This document shows positions 1-6,992 of a stretch of DNA of 12,849 nucleotides, piece by piece (positions within the stretch are counted from its first letter, which is position 1; each line of letters begins with the position of its first letter). Made by a program: the position numbers and the translations under genes. Source of the stretch: CAYJBH01 sp964368625. Its GTDB lineage: Bacteria > Bacillota > Clostridia > Oscillospirales > Ruminococcaceae. Under the pieces are notes generated by a model. It ran no database searches, had not been told where the DNA came from, and saw only the letters and a program-made list of their open reading frames with translations. The stretch is taken from positions 1-12,849 of the forward strand of contig CAYJBH010000054.1 of assembly GCA_964368625.1 (NCBI GenBank), written 5' to 3'.

Positions 1-504
1 GACTTCTGCGACGATAGGGCGGATAAAGAGGGGCTTAACTACGGACTTCTTGCAACGCCTGCCGAGGGACTTAGCGGTAGATTTGTTAAGATGGATGCCA
101 AGAAATATGGCGAGATAAAGGGTGTTACAGATCGTGAATACTACACCAACTCTTTCCATGTTCCTGTTCACTATAATATATCTATCTACGATAAGATATA
201 TAAGGAAGCACCGTATCATGCATATACGAACTCGGGGCACATTAGCTATGTTGAGCTGGACGGTGATGTTGCAAACAACCTTGAAGCCTTTGAGAGTGTT
301 GTTAGATGTATGCATGATGCCGGTATAGGATACGGAAGTATTAACCATCCGGTAGACAGGGATCCTGTTTGCGGATATGTTGGGGTGATTAACGATGTTT
401 GCCCACGCTGCGGCAGAAAAGCCGGCGAGGCACTAAGCGACGAAAAAATTGCCGAGATAAGAAAAAAATATCCCGATGCTGTTAAGAGTATGTTGGGAAC
501 TTAA
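1..504 (+). CDS. nrdD: Anaerobic (class III) ribonucleoside-triphosphate reductase, large chain, C-terminal part
   Basis: Reading frame 1 is open from the left edge to TAA at 502-504 (167 residues), so the 5' part lies outside the window. The product would reduce ribonucleoside triphosphates to dNTPs in the cytoplasm without oxygen. NrdD-like sequence includes ATPAEGLSGRF (residues 18-28 of the visible part) and GVTDREYYTNSFHVPVHYNI (about 41-60). A cysteine-rich end follows, with DRDPVCGY and CPRCG, matching the zinc-binding region near the NrdD C-terminus. In textbook NrdD this region is followed by the glycyl-radical motif (RxxGYL), but here the protein stops about 30 residues after CPRCG without one. 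The motif is instead encoded by the next gene, 20 bp downstream, and nrdG follows. Family assignment is firm from sequence and neighbours; the claim that the chain is naturally split is inference. Confidence 0.93.
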   Translation, partial: DFCDDRADKEGLNYGLLATPAEGLSGRFVKMDAKKYGEIKGVTDREYYTNSFHVPVHYNISIYDKIYKEAPYHAYTNSGHISYVELDGDVANNLEAFESVVRCMHDAGIGYGSINHPVDRDPVCGYVGVINDVCPRCGRKAGEALSDEKIAEIRKKYPDAVKSMLGT

Positions 505-524
505 AATTTAAAGGGAGAGAAAAG

Positions 525-680
525 ATGAGTCCAAATCGTGAAATGAGTAAGGATGTAAGACAGGGCAAGGGTGTTGGTTTCGAGCGTATTCGCAGAATTA
601 CCGGCTACCTTGTTGGAACCATGGATAAATGGAACGACGCAAAGAAGGCTGAGGAGTCACAGCGTGTAAAACACGGCTAA
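525..680 (+). CDS. Stand-alone glycyl-radical domain of class III RNR (NrdD C-terminal piece), 51 aa
   Basis: ATG at 525 runs to TAA at 678-680, giving a 51-residue basic protein. AAGGGAG at 511-517 lies 7 bases upstream, a good ribosome binding site. The core, RRITGYLVG (residues 23-31), is the glycyl-radical loop of NrdD, with Gly27 the expected radical site. The chain ends QRVKHG, like the RVKH ending of full-length NrdD. It lies between the nrdD 3' end (20-bp gap, different frame) and nrdG (1-bp gap), so all three should be co-transcribed. The likely role is to supply the glycyl radical in trans to the large NrdD chain, after activation by NrdG. A spare part like YfiD/GrcA for pyruvate formate-lyase is possible but less likely, since the neighbouring large chain has no radical motif of its own. 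It is easily missed because of its size. Confidence 0.9.
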   Translation: MSPNREMSKDVRQGKGVGFERIRRITGYLVGTMDKWNDAKKAEESQRVKHG

Positions 681-681
681 G

Positions 682-1200
682 ATGGAAGAGCTTAATATAG
701 CAGGAATTGCTGTCGATTCGGTGGTAGATGGTCCCGGCATTCGGGTTGCCGTATTCTGCCAAGGTTGTATTCATTACTGCGCAGGTTGCCATAACCCTGA
801 GAGTCACTCCTTCGAGCCTAACAGGGTTATGTCGGTGTCTTTAATATACGACATAATAAAGAAAAACCCCCTCTGCAGGGGGGTAACATTTTCCGGTGGT
901 GAACCATTTTGCCAGCCATCCGGCTTTTTCGAGCTTGCTAAAAGGCTAAAAGCAGATGGCTACGAAATAGCTTGTTATAGCGGATATACCTTCGAGGAGC
1001 TTGCCACCTCTAACGAGCCGCAACAACAGCTTCTCTCGATGTTAGATGTTTTAATCGACGGTCGATTCGAGTTAGAAAAGCGCAATCTTAGCTTGCTATT
1101 TAAAGGAAGTTCTAATCAGCGCATAATAGATGTTCAAAAAAGTTTAAAAAACAACTGCGTTGTTATTGTTAGCGACAATCGTTGGGTTGCCGAGGTTTAG
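682..1200 (+). CDS. nrdG: Anaerobic ribonucleotide reductase activating protein (radical SAM)
   Basis: The 172-residue product has the NrdG layout: VDGPGIR (residues 15-21), then the radical-SAM cluster motif CxxxCxxC at Cys29, Cys33 and Cys36 (CIHYCAGCHNPE), and SGGEPF at 71-76 for SAM binding. It would use a 4Fe-4S cluster and S-adenosylmethionine to place the radical on the glycine of NrdD, here expected to be Gly27 of the preceding 51-aa protein. Length and motifs are normal for the family. The start follows the previous stop by one base (TAAgATG) and I see no Shine-Dalgarno sequence close to it; the nearest purine run, GAGGAG, is more than 20 bases away. Translation by re-initiation after the small gene is therefore likely, which would tie activase output to radical-domain output. 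Confidence 0.95.
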   Translation: MEELNIAGIAVDSVVDGPGIRVAVFCQGCIHYCAGCHNPESHSFEPNRVMSVSLIYDIIKKNPLCRGVTFSGGEPFCQPSGFFELAKRLKADGYEIACYSGYTFEELATSNEPQQQLLSMLDVLIDGRFELEKRNLSLLFKGSSNQRIIDVQKSLKNNCVVIVSDNRWVAEV

Positions 1201-1495
1201 CTTTTATTGTTTTTACCTAACAAAAGTTTTATTTAACCAAAAGCTCTGCAACTGCATATTTTATCTTGCAAGGTGCTAATTTTTAACACAGCTGCTTTGA
1301 CGCAAAACTTTTAGCTGTATCAAAAACTCTGCAAAACCTACATCCCATTTTTTATGCCTTGCGTGGCAGAAGTTGTTGATATAAATCCGCTTACAAAGCA
1401 AAAACTGCAGGTGTAAAGTAGTTTTTGTTTACGCCCCCTCCTCGTTATAATAGGCATAACGAAGAGGGGGTAGCTTTATTATTAAGGTTTTAATG
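1201..1495. other. Non-coding gap between convergent nrdG and esterase genes
   Basis: I see no credible gene in this 295-bp AT-rich gap. It holds the strong hairpin annotated separately at 1434-1470. Just before it, CAAAAACT (1399-1406) pairs with AGTTTTTG (1420-1427) across a 13-nt loop, and the pairing can be extended on both sides through a G-T pair. That weaker hairpin could help end the nrd transcript, but it has no GC-rich stem. Confidence 0.5.
1434..1470. terminator. Long hairpin between convergent genes, probable bidirectional terminator
   Basis: A 15-bp stem (1434-1448 with 1456-1470) has one mismatch (C1441 opposite A1463) and a 7-nt loop. Its base is five G-C pairs. On the plus strand it is followed by TAGCTTTATTATT, only moderately T-rich; on the minus strand there is no T run directly after the stem. 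Its position 233 bp after nrdG and 25 bp after the esterase stop on the opposite strand fits a shared terminator or a transcript-end stabiliser. Confidence 0.65.
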
Positions 1496-2410
1496 TTAAA
1501 CTATCTTCGCATTAAAAAAATTGCACATCCTATCGATTATCTTTGCGCTCTCATCGTAGAGCGGATAGGCAACAGGGTATATATGTGGTAGCGGGTGTAT
1601 TTCGCCTTTTTCTTCATCGTGTAAGCTGCAAACAACTTTTTTATCTCGAAGCTGGCGATAAAGCCGAAGTGTTTCCTCCCTTAACAAATCCTCCTTGCTG
1701 GTTATTAGCATGGTTTTAGGTAGCCTTGTTAACATCTCCTGTGGGTTGGCAAGATATGGGTAGGCAGAAAGCTCCTTCTCCTCCTCACCTATAACAAAAT
1801 GGTTAATAGCCCTTAAAACAGTTTTTCGGTGGGTATCAAGCATGATTGATATTAGTCCTAACCCCTTTATACTTACCTTTTCGGGATAGATGGAAAACAC
1901 CTTTTTTAGGTCCTCGCTATAATTTATCGACGCAAACATATAGCAAAGCAGTGCCCCTGCCGAATCGCCAACAAGGTATAGTTTTTTCACATTAAGGTTA
2001 TATCGGTTTCGATTAACATGTATAAATCGCATTGCCGCAGATATATCCTTAAGCTGTTTTAACAGGGTGGTATCGGGTATAAGCTCATAGTTTAAGCTTA
2101 CCACCTTAAATCCACGACGCACCAGCTCGCAGTTAAAGTTATAGTTAAGCTCCTTGTTGCCATATATCAGTCCTCCACCGTGAACATTTACTATCACGGG
2201 GGTGTTTTTATGCTGACCTTTCATGCTGTAGATGTCAAGCAGATGGCCTTGCTTATCGTCGTTAATATAAGATAAGTCAACCTGCTTAGATATAAATGAA
2301 TCATCATAGGCGAGATCTTCTAACCTTTTACTATCGGCATACCCCATTATATTCTTTATGCGTGATATAACCGATTTATCAATTTTCTCCAGTATCATCC
2401 CATGCTCCAT
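1496..2410 (-). CDS. Alpha/beta-hydrolase esterase (HSL/acetyl-esterase type)
   Basis: The 304-residue cytoplasmic protein (no signal peptide seen) shows the hormone-sensitive-lipase-like pattern. HGGG at residues 77-80 forms the oxyanion hole and GDSAG at 148-152 holds the nucleophile Ser150. Asp241 in KEDLLREE is the likely catalytic acid, and a histidine in the segment EIHPLPHIY (His272 or His276) is the likely base. It probably hydrolyses short acyl esters, such as acetylated sugars or small lipids; the true substrate cannot be read from sequence. The gene stands alone, convergent with nrdG and 335 bp downstream of the purine permease. The ATG used here (2408-2410) has its nearest AAGGAG about 35 bases upstream, too far. 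Met5 (ATG at 2396-2398) has GGAG 6 bases upstream and may be the real start, giving 300 residues. Confidence 0.85.
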   Translation of the reverse strand: MEHGMILEKIDKSVISRIKNIMGYADSKRLEDLAYDDSFISKQVDLSYINDDKQGHLLDIYSMKGQHKNTPVIVNVHGGGLIYGNKELNYNFNCELVRRGFKVVSLNYELIPDTTLLKQLKDISAAMRFIHVNRNRYNLNVKKLYLVGDSAGALLCYMFASINYSEDLKKVFSIYPEKVSIKGLGLISIMLDTHRKTVLRAINHFVIGEEEKELSAYPYLANPQEMLTRLPKTMLITSKEDLLREETLRLYRQLRDKKVVCSLHDEEKGEIHPLPHIYPVAYPLYDESAKIIDRMCNFFNAKIV

Positions 2411-2476
2411 ATAAAAAGTATTGCTAATAATTAAATTCTTTACTCCTTTTAGGCTAAGCTATAGCTGTTTAAGCTG

Positions 2477-2499
2477 AAAAACGACACAAGTTTTGTCGT
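2477..2499 (-). terminator. Short terminator-like hairpin in the esterase leader (possible attenuator)
   Basis: On the minus strand ACGACA and TGTCGT form a perfect 6-bp stem (2494-2499 with 2481-2486) with a 7-nt loop, followed by a run of five T (2477-2481, the first shared with the stem). This looks like a small intrinsic terminator lying 67 bases before the esterase start. It could attenuate the esterase, end read-through from the permease, or be an operator; the sequence does not decide. Confidence 0.35.
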
Positions 2500-2682
2500 A
2501 TTAAAATTATGCCTATCAAGGCGGCAGAATGAAGATGCTTTTGTATTCCGATTTACAACAACAAAAAAACAACAGGTAAAATTTCTGCCGAAAAGATGTG
2601 GTGTTTTTTAAGTTCTATAGCTATAATTCTTTGGTGGCCTTTTGCCCCACTTATATTTATATATAAGCTACCGTGTACTAAT

Positions 2683-2724
2683 GAAAAAACATTAAGACCC
2701 TCCGTTATTATTGGAAGGTCTTAA
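2683..2724 (-). terminator. Rho-independent terminator of the purine permease gene
   Basis: Read on the minus strand, TTAAGACCTTCC pairs with GGAGGGTCTTAA (one T-G pair, otherwise perfect, 12 bp) around a 9-nt loop and is followed by TGTTTTTTC. It lies 22 bases after the permease stop codon. This is a textbook intrinsic terminator. Confidence 0.9.
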
Positions 2725-2745
2725 AAGGTCTCTATAAATAGTCCC

Positions 2746-4173
2746 CTAAACGGTAGCGGCAACGAACTTAATAACAAACAGAATCGCAATAACTGTAGTT
2801 ACGATATCTTTCTTTGTGTATTTGCCTGTTGCAATGGTAATAACTATATATGCAATAGAACCTATTCCAATACCGTTTGATATAGAATATGTCATAGGCA
2901 TGCAGAATAATGCGAGGAATGCGGGAACTGCCGAACGCATATCATCCATGTCTACCTTGGAGAAGTTTTTCATCATTAACACGCCAACATAGATAAGTGC
3001 AGGAGCTGTTGCTGCCGCCGGTACTATAGAGGCGAACGGTGCAAGGAAAAGACAAACAGCGAAACAGATGGATGTAACCACGCTGGAAAGGCCGGTTCTG
3101 CCTCCTGCCGAAACGCCTGCTGCCGATTCAACAAAGGTGGTACAGGTAGATGTTCCTGCAACCGCGCCTGCAACCGTTGCAACCGAGTCGCTCATCATGC
3201 ATTTTGAAAGGTTAACAGGATCACCGTTTTCGTCTAACATCTCTGCCTGTGCTGCTGTTCCGTATAGTGTTCCTATGGTATCAAACATGTCAACTATACA
3301 GAATGTTACTATAAGGAGTATAGCAGTTATGGTTCCGCCGATCATCGGGCTTATAAAGGCATCGCTCCATGCCTGCGGTGCGAACACAGCGGCAAGACCT
3401 GTAGTAGCAAAATCGCTAAACGATTGTCCCACCTGGCCCATATCGAAGGTTGGTGAGGTTCCGGTTAATGGGTAGTAGGCAATTGTTATAAGTAGTATAG
3501 CAATAAGTACCGAACCCTTAACCTTAAACTTTTCGAGGATGGCTATAATAATTAATCCTAAAAGTGCAAGAATTGCAGGTATTGGTGATATTGCGCCCTC
3601 TGCACCTATTAGCCAGCCGTGTATGTCTGCAAACTGAACCAAAACATACTCGTTGTTTTGAATAATTCCTGCATTCTGAAAACCGATAAATGCAATAAAA
3701 AGACCGATACCGGCAGGAATTGCCTTTTTAAGACAGTCGGGTAATGCTCTTGCTATCATCTCCCTAGCACCGGTTATTGTTAGAACCATAAAAACAATAC
3801 CGGACACAAGAATAATAACAAGACCGGCTTTATATCCTGCAAGAATATCTCCGCCGCTTAAAATCTGTGGAAGTATAAATGATACAAAGAAGAACGAGTT
3901 AAGACCCATTCCACATGCCTGAGCAAAAGGCATCTTGGCATATAATGCCATCATAAGAGTTCCTAAAACGGCAACTAGGATAGATGCAATGTAAACCGAA
4001 TTCCAGATCTGCTGAAAAACAGGGTCAGCCCCCTCTACAAAGTTATTGAATCCAACCACCTGGTTAGGGTTGGTTACAATAATATACGCCATTGCAAAAA
4101 AGGTAGTAAGCCCTGCCATTACTTCGGTTCTTACCGTTGAACCACGCTCGGAAATTTTGAAAAACTTATCCAA
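2746..4173 (-). CDS. NCS2-family purine permease, AzgA/PbuG type
   Basis: This 475-residue, highly hydrophobic protein is of normal length for AzgA-type nucleobase transporters and should span the membrane about 12-14 times. The N-terminus reads GSTVRTEVMAGLTTFFAMAY (residues 11-30), the usual AzgA opening. DMFDTIGTLYG (295-305) and the block from GTSTCTTFVESAAG (340-353) through GGRTGL (357-362) are the substrate-site signatures of the group. By family it should import adenine, guanine or hypoxanthine with protons; which one cannot be read here. The start is TTG (4171-4173), with GGGAG 9 bases upstream. No in-frame ATG or GTG lies between, and the protein begins where AzgA proteins begin, so TTG is well supported. 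The gene has its own promoter and terminator and looks monocistronic. Confidence 0.93.
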   Translation of the reverse strand: MDKFFKISERGSTVRTEVMAGLTTFFAMAYIIVTNPNQVVGFNNFVEGADPVFQQIWNSVYIASILVAVLGTLMMALYAKMPFAQACGMGLNSFFFVSFILPQILSGGDILAGYKAGLVIILVSGIVFMVLTITGAREMIARALPDCLKKAIPAGIGLFIAFIGFQNAGIIQNNEYVLVQFADIHGWLIGAEGAISPIPAILALLGLIIIAILEKFKVKGSVLIAILLITIAYYPLTGTSPTFDMGQVGQSFSDFATTGLAAVFAPQAWSDAFISPMIGGTITAILLIVTFCIVDMFDTIGTLYGTAAQAEMLDENGDPVNLSKCMMSDSVATVAGAVAGTSTCTTFVESAAGVSAGGRTGLSSVVTSICFAVCLFLAPFASIVPAAATAPALIYVGVLMMKNFSKVDMDDMRSAVPAFLALFCMPMTYSISNGIGIGSIAYIVITIATGKYTKKDIVTTVIAILFVIKFVAATV

Positions 4174-4198
4174 ATCAACACGCTCCCTTCATTATTGG

Positions 4199-4218
4199 TA
4201 CTTATATACAGATAAGTA
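4199..4218 (-). promoter_or_regulatory. Operator-like inverted repeat over the permease -10 region
   Basis: TACTTAT (4199-4205) and ATAAGTA (4212-4218) form a perfect 7-bp inverted repeat with a 6-bp centre. It overlaps the proposed -10 box and start site of the permease promoter, where a repressor would act. It does not resemble the PurR box or another site I can name. Confidence 0.35.
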
Positions 4219-4242
4219 TACACCATATAATAAAAAATACAA
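4215..4242 (-). promoter_or_regulatory. Probable promoter of the purine permease
   Basis: On the minus strand TTGTAT (4237-4242) and TATACT (4215-4220) are spaced by 16 bp. The -10 matches the sigma-A consensus at 5 of 6 bases, the -35 at only 3 of 6. Transcription would start near 4208 and give a leader of about 35 bases, too short for a purine riboswitch. The -35 lies in one arm of the hairpin at 4236-4264. Confidence 0.5.
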
Positions 4243-4264
4243 TAACTTTAAAAATTATTGTATT
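4232..4264 (-). terminator. AT-rich hairpin plus T run, probable terminator of the murD operon
   Basis: A perfect 10-bp inverted repeat, AATACAATAA (4236-4245) with TTATTGTATT (4255-4264), has a 9-nt loop and is followed on the minus strand by a run of T (4232-4237, partly in the stem). It lies about 115 bp after the last gene of the patatin-murD-PLP operon. The stem is AT-rich, so termination may be weak. It also overlaps the permease -35, so a regulator site is an alternative. Confidence 0.5.
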
Positions 4265-4378
4265 ATCTCAGACTTTTTGTTAAAAAATATGTGTTCAATT
4301 TGTGAAACATGCACAGCACCTGCTTCTCCAATTAGTATATAATAATAAACATTACACAATTTGTAGAAAAATGTTGTA

Positions 4379-5626
4379 TTATAGCTGCCCAATCTTTACA
4401 GCTGCATTTAGAAGTGCTATTCTGGATGCTGCAAAGTTTAACCCACCCTGTAAAAAGGCGGTATAAGGTTCTCGCATAGGACCATCACAGGAAAGCTCTA
4501 TACTACTTCCTGCTGTAAAGGCTCCTGCAGCCATAATAACCTCGTCGTCGTATCCCGGCATGGGGGCCGAAACCGGACAAACAAAGCTATCAACAGGTGA
4601 TGCTGCCTGAACAGCTATACACATTGCCGAGAGCTTTGCAGCGTCGCCGGTGTCTATTGCTGTTAGGATATCGGTACGCATCGAGCTATATCCCGGGCGG
4701 GTAACCATTCCAATCTTGCTAAATAAGCAGTCGGCATACACCGCAGTTTTTACGGCCTCACAAACCACTCCCGGAGCAAAATAAAGCCCGAGGTAAAGTT
4801 CGCGCAGCATTCCGCCGCTACAACCTATCTCGCTGCCTATTCCCGGAACAGTAAGCCTAAATGCTGCCCGTTCAACGAGGTCGGCCCTTCCGGCTATGTA
4901 TCCGCCCGATGAGGCTATTCCGCCACCGGCATTTTTTATAAGCGAGCCTGCCATCAGGTCTGCTCCTACCATGGTAGGCTCTGTTGCTTCAACAAACTCG
5001 CCGTAACAGTTATCTACAAAAACAACAATTTCTTTATCTATTGATTTAACCGCCTCTACAGCCTCTTTAATCTGATTATTACACAGCGATAGCCGGCTAT
5101 CATAACCACAACTTTTTTGAATCGCCACAACGGTAACCCCACCGTTAGAACAGCGTTTTTTAAGCGCCTTAATATCTATACCGGTTTTCGGCATTGCTAG
5201 CTCTTCATATTTTATTCCAAAATCTCTCAAGGAACCTGTTTTATCTTTCCGTTTGCCGATAACCTTATGCAACGTATCATAGGGACGGCCGGTAGCATAA
5301 AGAAGGGTATCGCCCGGACGAAGCAGTCCAAAAAGTGCTACCGAGATGGTATGCGTTCCGCTTGCAAAGCTATGACGGAATATTGCCGCCTCTGCACCAA
5401 CCAGCGAGGCAAAAACCCTATCGAGGGTATCCCTTCCAATATCATCGTAGCCATAGCCGGTTGTTCCGGTAAGGTGTGCCGTGGAAACTCTATTTTCCAC
5501 AAAAGCCTTTAGCATCCTCTCCTGGATTTTCGCCTTAATGCCCTCTGCCTCAGCAAAGGCAGAGGAGGTCAAAGCCTTAACCTCCTCATCCAGTTTGCAT
5601 ATTTCATCGCTAAATTTAAAGATCAT
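4379..5626 (-). CDS. Met_gamma_lyase / aluminium-resistance family PLP-dependent protein
   Basis: This 415-residue cytoplasmic protein has the fold-type I PLP-enzyme layout of the family named after methionine gamma-lyase or aluminium resistance (Pfam Met_gamma_lyase, COG4100; related to B. subtilis YnbB). Visible marks are YGYDDIGRDTLDRVFA (residues 58-73), RHSFASGTHTI (84-94), Asp205 in FVDNCYGEF, which should contact the PLP ring nitrogen, and Lys231 in GSLIKNAGGG, the likely Schiff-base lysine. The family resembles cystathionine beta-lyases, but its true substrate in bacteria is not settled as far as I know. Its ATG overlaps the murD stop by 4 bases (ATGA, 5623-5626), so it is translationally coupled to murD and is the last gene of the operon. 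Family membership is firm; the reaction is unknown. Confidence 0.9.
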   Translation of the reverse strand: MIFKFSDEICKLDEEVKALTSSAFAEAEGIKAKIQERMLKAFVENRVSTAHLTGTTGYGYDDIGRDTLDRVFASLVGAEAAIFRHSFASGTHTISVALFGLLRPGDTLLYATGRPYDTLHKVIGKRKDKTGSLRDFGIKYEELAMPKTGIDIKALKKRCSNGGVTVVAIQKSCGYDSRLSLCNNQIKEAVEAVKSIDKEIVVFVDNCYGEFVEATEPTMVGADLMAGSLIKNAGGGIASSGGYIAGRADLVERAAFRLTVPGIGSEIGCSGGMLRELYLGLYFAPGVVCEAVKTAVYADCLFSKIGMVTRPGYSSMRTDILTAIDTGDAAKLSAMCIAVQAASPVDSFVCPVSAPMPGYDDEVIMAAGAFTAGSSIELSCDGPMREPYTAFLQGGLNFAASRIALLNAAVKIGQL

Positions 5627-6990
5627 AACGCGTTTACTATCTCCTTAAAATGTCTTCCTCTTGCCTCAAAATTACTATAGGCATCGAAACTTGCCGATGC
5701 CGGTGAAAGGGTAACTATATCCCCTTCTTCCGATATGGAATATGCTATAGATACAGCACTTTCCATGCCAATTGCATCAAACAGCTTTAGCTTTTCCGGT
5801 ATATAGTTAGGATATTCCAGCAAAGCCTCTTTAATCTTTGGTCCGGTTTCTCCCATAAGTATAACCGCCTTTGCTCCGGCGATTAGCTCCGGTGCAAGCG
5901 GCGCATAAGGTATGTTTTTATCATATCCTCCTGCAATAACAATTATCTTTTTATTAAAGGCGCGAAGGCCCGCAATAACACGGGTTGGTGATGAAGCTAT
6001 GGAATCGTTATAAAACTTAACTCCATTTACCTCGCGAACAAACTCTATACGGTGTTCCACGCCGGCAAACTCCCTAGCGGTTTTTGCCATAATTTCGGTG
6101 GAAACATCCCCGTATACCGCAGTATAGGCCGCCAACATGTTTTCAACATTGTGTCTACCGGGAAGTTTTATCTCCTCTGCCGGCAGTATCTCTACCCTCT
6201 CGCCGTTTATATCTAGGGTTAATATCTCGTTTTTGAGATAGCCGCCACACTCAAGCTCATTCTTAATAGAAAAAAAGCGAGTCTCACCGTTTACATAGTT
6301 TGAAAAATCTCTGGAAAGCTCATTATCAAAACCTAAAACAGCAACTCCGTTTTTATCCTGATAATCAATAATGTTCCGCTTTGCTGCTATGTACTCCTGC
6401 ATGTCGGCATGGTGGTCGAGATGATTTGGAGTAATGTTGGTTACCACGGCAACATCAACCCGATGTTTCATCGACATTAGCTGAAAGCTGGAAAGCTCAC
6501 ACACAACCACATCGGTATCCTTAACCTCATCAATTATAGGTAGCATCGACCTGCCTATATTGCCACCAAGATGAACCGTTTTGCCGGCACTTTTAAGCAT
6601 GTCGGCTATAAGACTTGTTGTTGTTGTTTTTCCATCCGACCCTGTTACCGCATATATCTTTGCCTTACAAAGTTCAAAAAATATTTCTATCTCACTTGTA
6701 ACTATCGCCCCTCGTTCTATTGCCTTTACTATAGCAGGTTCGGTTGACATAAATCCCGGAGTTCTAAAGATAACGTCGGCATCATCCAGCCCACAAAGGT
6801 AATTATCACCAAGTCGGCACAGAACCCCGGCAAGATCAACGCCCTCTATCTCCTTCTTTTGATCGCAGAGAATTACCTCGGCGCCATGGGCAACAAACAG
6901 TGGTATTAATTCACGATGCGCAACTCCGGCACCGATAAATGCAACCTTTTTTTTGCCAAGGTTATCTATATAATTTTTAAGCACGCTCAT
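5623..6990 (-). CDS. murD: UDP-N-acetylmuramoyl-L-alanine--D-glutamate ligase
   Basis: MurD adds D-glutamate to UDP-MurNAc-L-alanine with ATP, a cytoplasmic step of peptidoglycan synthesis. The 455-residue chain carries the Mur-ligase marks in order: N-terminal Rossmann-like GAGVAHREL (20-28), P-loop GSDGKTTTT (117-125, Lys121), ELSSFQL (165-171), NITPNHLDHH (185-194), Lys204 as the probable carbamylated lysine, PGRHNVEN (277-284), EHRIE (312-316), YNDSIASSP (327-335) and LSPASASFD (428-436). NDSIASSP replaces the E. coli NDSKATN and is, from memory, a clostridial variant. The start lies 2 bases after the patatin stop, with GAGGAG at the end of that gene serving as ribosome binding site. The gene sits outside a division/cell-wall (dcw) cluster, between a lipase-like gene and a PLP-enzyme gene. 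Confidence 0.97.
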   Translation of the reverse strand: MSVLKNYIDNLGKKKVAFIGAGVAHRELIPLFVAHGAEVILCDQKKEIEGVDLAGVLCRLGDNYLCGLDDADVIFRTPGFMSTEPAIVKAIERGAIVTSEIEIFFELCKAKIYAVTGSDGKTTTTSLIADMLKSAGKTVHLGGNIGRSMLPIIDEVKDTDVVVCELSSFQLMSMKHRVDVAVVTNITPNHLDHHADMQEYIAAKRNIIDYQDKNGVAVLGFDNELSRDFSNYVNGETRFFSIKNELECGGYLKNEILTLDINGERVEILPAEEIKLPGRHNVENMLAAYTAVYGDVSTEIMAKTAREFAGVEHRIEFVREVNGVKFYNDSIASSPTRVIAGLRAFNKKIIVIAGGYDKNIPYAPLAPELIAGAKAVILMGETGPKIKEALLEYPNYIPEKLKLFDAIGMESAVSIAYSISEEGDIVTLSPASASFDAYSNFEARGRHFKEIVNAL

Positions 6991-6992
6991 CC

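Larger units (their letters stand above)
2411..2745. other. Non-coding gap upstream of the esterase, with several inverted repeats
   Basis: No gene is seen in this 335-bp gap. It contains, from right to left, the permease terminator (2683-2724), an AT-rich inverted repeat CTTATAT/ATATAAG (2650-2656 and 2661-2667), a distant perfect 8-bp inverted repeat CGGCAGAA/TTCTGCCG (2522-2529 and 2583-2590, 53 bp apart), and the terminator-like hairpin at 2477-2499. I could not place a convincing promoter for the esterase. The amount of pairing suggests a structured leader, but it matches no riboswitch I recognise. Confidence 0.45.

Noticed and set aside
505..524. Frameshift breaking nrdD, giving a pseudogene
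   Set aside because: The gap has a proper ribosome binding site and the next ORF has its own ATG and an extra N-terminal stretch not expected from a simple frameshift. Two intact genes fit better.
3068..3475. Open frame on the plus strand inside the permease gene
   Set aside because: It is antisense to conserved permease residues, has no convincing ribosome binding site and a composition typical of a shadow frame.
4174..4378. Purine riboswitch upstream of the permease
   Set aside because: I looked on the minus strand for the conserved aptamer core and did not see it; the proposed promoter also leaves a leader of only about 35 bases.
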